Positions 62,281 to 64,000 of a DNA stretch of 64,000 nucleotides are shown here, piece after piece. Made by a program: the position numbers and the translations under genes. Origin of the DNA: Flavobacterium sp. FEMGT703F (lineage in GTDB: Bacteria; Bacteroidota; Bacteroidia; Flavobacteriales; Flavobacteriaceae); assembly GCA_002786385.1 (NCBI GenBank), contig PGCN01000016.1, forward strand, positions 1 to 64,000, in the 5' to 3' direction. The notes under the pieces were generated by a model. That model had not been told where the DNA came from and did no database searches. It saw only the letters and a list, made by a program, of their open reading frames with translations. Every line of letters begins with the position of its first letter. Position 1 is the first letter of the stretch.

Positions 62281-62314
62281 ACACCCGACGTTTAAAAAAT
62301 GTCGGGTGTTTTTA
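62281..62314 (+). terminator. Terminator after glnN
   Basis: Stem ACACCCGAC/GTCGGGTGT with an 11-nt loop, then five Ts. Confidence 0.9.
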
Positions 62315-62358
62315 TATAAAAAATGCCGTAACTTCGTTATACTCTTAAATAACTACTC

Positions 62359-63249
62359 ATGTTACGTCATTGCCTTACTGTTGCTTTACTGTTTTATTTT
62401 ACTGCCGTCTTTTCTCAAGAGCAGGTGAGTTTGTATTTCGACAGTAACAAATTCGAACTGACCAAAAAAGAAGAAAACCGACTTAACCAATGGCTTTTAG
62501 CTAACAGTAACAACAAAATAGTTGCTATACATGGTTTTACCGATGAAGATGGCACCAGCGGATTCAACGATACTTTAGCCCAAAAAAGAGTCGATTTTAT
62601 TTTCAACAAAGTCAAAGACCAAATCCAAATCAGAGCCGATTTTAAAACCCTAAGCTTGGGCGAAAAATTCAAGCAGTCGGCCAATAAAGCCGAAAACCGT
62701 AGGGTAACAATCTTCTACATCTTAGAAAAAGACATTCCGCGAGAAGCTGAAATCCTTGGTTTGAAAAAAGATACCGTTATTGTTGAAGAAGCCAAACCCG
62801 AAATTGAATATCCCGAAAAATTGGTCTTCGAAAATCCCAATGGTACCAAAACCGAGTACAAGTTAGACCGCGCGTTTATGAAGCTGGTTGGCAATGCTAA
62901 ATCCGGAGAAAAGCTAAAAATTGACAATCTTAATTTTGTCATCAATACTTTTGCTATTGTACCGGAATCTCGAGGCAAATTATATGAACTGTTGTTGGTG
63001 TTGCAAAATAATCCGCAGCTCAAAATTGAAATCCAAGGCCATTTGTGTTGTATGCCGGTCGACCGAACCGATTTGTCTACTCAAAGAGCCAAAGCGATTT
63101 ACAACTTTTTAATCACCAACGATGTTTATCGCGCACGCTTGTCTTACAAAGGCTTCGGAAGCACGCAACCCATTTATCCGCTACCGGAAAAAAACGAGGT
63201 GGAACGCGCCGCCAATCGCCGGGTGGAAATTCTGATTGTCGAAAATTAA
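62359..63249 (+). CDS. Double OmpA-like-domain protein (paralogue 1)
   Basis: A 296-residue secreted protein: signal peptide about 1-19 (LTVALLFYFTAVFSQ), an N-terminal OmpA-like domain (about 25-130: VSLYFDSNKFELTKKEENRLNQWL, GFTDEDG, AENRRVTIFY) and a C-terminal one (about 190-296: LNFVINTFAIVPESRGKLYELLLVL, QGHLCCMPVDRTDLSTQRAKAIYNFL, RANRRVEILIVEN-type end). OmpA domains bind peptidoglycan through an Asp (in GHTD) and an Arg (in RA). The first domain keeps the Asp, but in the second the position is taken by Cys-Cys (GHLCC). A tandem paralogue follows directly. Confidence 0.85.
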   Translation: MLRHCLTVALLFYFTAVFSQEQVSLYFDSNKFELTKKEENRLNQWLLANSNNKIVAIHGFTDEDGTSGFNDTLAQKRVDFIFNKVKDQIQIRADFKTLSLGEKFKQSANKAENRRVTIFYILEKDIPREAEILGLKKDTVIVEEAKPEIEYPEKLVFENPNGTKTEYKLDRAFMKLVGNAKSGEKLKIDNLNFVINTFAIVPESRGKLYELLLVLQNNPQLKIEIQGHLCCMPVDRTDLSTQRAKAIYNFLITNDVYRARLSYKGFGSTQPIYPLPEKNEVERAANRRVEILIVEN

Positions 63250-63250
63250 T

Positions 63251-64000
63251 ATGAAAATCAAATGCGTCATAGTATTGTTTTTTTGGTCTGTTTTGGGATT
63301 TACTCAAAAGCAGTTTGACGTATTTTTCGATTTCAATAAAGATTTCCCCAATCAAAATTCAATCCTCGCGCTCAACGAGTGGATTGCCAACCACAAAGAC
63401 ATTGAAATCACCCAATTGTTAGGTTTTTGTGATAGTATTGATACTAAGGATTATAACAAACATTTAGCAGAACGCCGCATAGCCAATGTCAAAATCTTAT
63501 TGGAAAAGAGCGGTCTTCCATTCAGCCAAACCTTGCAACAAGTGGCTTACGGAAAGGACTTTAAGCAAGCTGTTGTTCAAGCTGAAAACCGACGTGTGAC
63601 TATTTTCTACACAGAAATTCCTCCTAAAATTACTGAAAGCGAATTGTCGCAAAAGGTCAAAAATGCCAAAGCCGGAGAAACTATAGCTTTGCCCAATCTT
63701 TATTTCTTTAATAATTCCGCCCGTGTTGTCCCGAAATCGGAATTTGTGCTATACGATTTGCTCTGTATCTTACAAGAAAATTCGAAGTTAAAAATCGAAA
63801 TTCAAGGCCATATTTGTTGCCAAACCGCAGTTGATGTAAACGATGTTTCTACCGCAAGAGCTCGCGCCGTTTACAGTTATTTGTTGCGTAACGGTATCGA
63901 TAGAAAGCGCATGAAATTTAAAGGATTCGGTGTGTCTCGTCCTATACATAAAATCCCGGAACGCAACGAAACCGAAGCCGATGAAAACCGAAGGGTAGAA
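63251..64000 (+). CDS. Double OmpA-like-domain protein (paralogue 2, cut by window edge)
   Basis: The ATG at 63251 is 1 nt after the previous stop codon. The first 250 codons are present (signal MKIKCVIVLFFWSVLGFTQ); the 3' end lies outside the window. The domain order is the same as in the preceding gene: GFCDSIDTKDYNKHLAERR in the first OmpA-like domain, then IEIQGHICCQTAVDVNDVSTARARAVYSYLLRNG in the second, again with Cys-Cys in place of the peptidoglycan-binding Asp. The two genes are clearly a tandem duplication that has diverged. Confidence 0.85.
   Translation, partial: MKIKCVIVLFFWSVLGFTQKQFDVFFDFNKDFPNQNSILALNEWIANHKDIEITQLLGFCDSIDTKDYNKHLAERRIANVKILLEKSGLPFSQTLQQVAYGKDFKQAVVQAENRRVTIFYTEIPPKITESELSQKVKNAKAGETIALPNLYFFNNSARVVPKSEFVLYDLLCILQENSKLKIEIQGHICCQTAVDVNDVSTARARAVYSYLLRNGIDRKRMKFKGFGVSRPIHKIPERNETEADENRRVE

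Overview
The window looks like a chromosomal segment of a Flavobacterium-like bacterium (Bacteroidota, Flavobacteriaceae). The signs are type IX secretion (T9SS) C-terminal sorting domains, a SprB-like adhesin, a TonB receptor paired with a DUF4249 lipoprotein, fused E1 alpha/beta, type III glutamine synthetase, long NusB, PUR-alpha-like DUF3276, DUF4834, and many promoters with the Bacteroidota -7 element TAnnTTTG. No rRNA, tRNA, CRISPR array or insertion sequence was found. No gene-free stretch exceeds about 300 bases; the longest (49549-49842, about 294 b) holds only a terminator and upstream DNA.

Layout. 1-1193: a tyrosine recombinase whose 3' end carries a strong outward promoter, followed by a hairpin and the start of a gene cut by the window edge. 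1247-8244 (minus): DUF3788, uvrB, a ParE-type toxin-antitoxin pair, thiamine pyrophosphokinase, and a DUF4249/TonB pair. 8377-16052: a secreted unknown, monomeric isocitrate dehydrogenase, rplS and trmD, a methyltransferase, DUF1569, a cyclophilin-FKBP fusion, a cytochrome-like lipoprotein and CsaA. 16088-21420: DUF3276, an ABC exporter, then leucine dehydrogenase, nusB, DUF1573 and yajC. 21566-25156: a large T9SS cargo gene bracketed by matching terminators and inverted heptamer arrays. 25257-40871 (minus): YdeI-like protein, pepT, E1, an MBOAT/SGNH/M1-like envelope cluster, a LOG-family protein, uvrA and a ClC channel. 40935-43043: AcpH and GlmM, divergent. 43113-49548 (minus): a 1961-residue repeat adhesin and a small protein resembling one of its domains. 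49843-57603: a GNAT-like protein, an outer-membrane protein, then DUF4834, YfhO, a glycosyltransferase and a flippase. 57790-64000: a VOC protein, an L,D-transpeptidase-like protein, TerC, GlnN and two tandem OmpA-family genes, the last cut by the edge.

The most unusual non-coding signal is a family of degenerate tandem heptanucleotide arrays (plus-strand form RYAMYTY or its complement) at ten intergenic sites, plus an inverted pair of octamer arrays. In four minus-strand genes (trmD, DUF4249, YdeI-like, pepT) the stop codon is exactly the last three bases of the terminal heptamer, so array register is tied to the gene end. Other points of interest are a perfect palindrome over the inferred uvrA transcription start, GGGTAT half-sites around the glnN promoter, an M1-peptidase-like protein lacking HExxH and joined to a likely beta-barrel, and nearly identical 279-bp repeats in the adhesin. 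All identifications come from reading the sequence; no database search was run.
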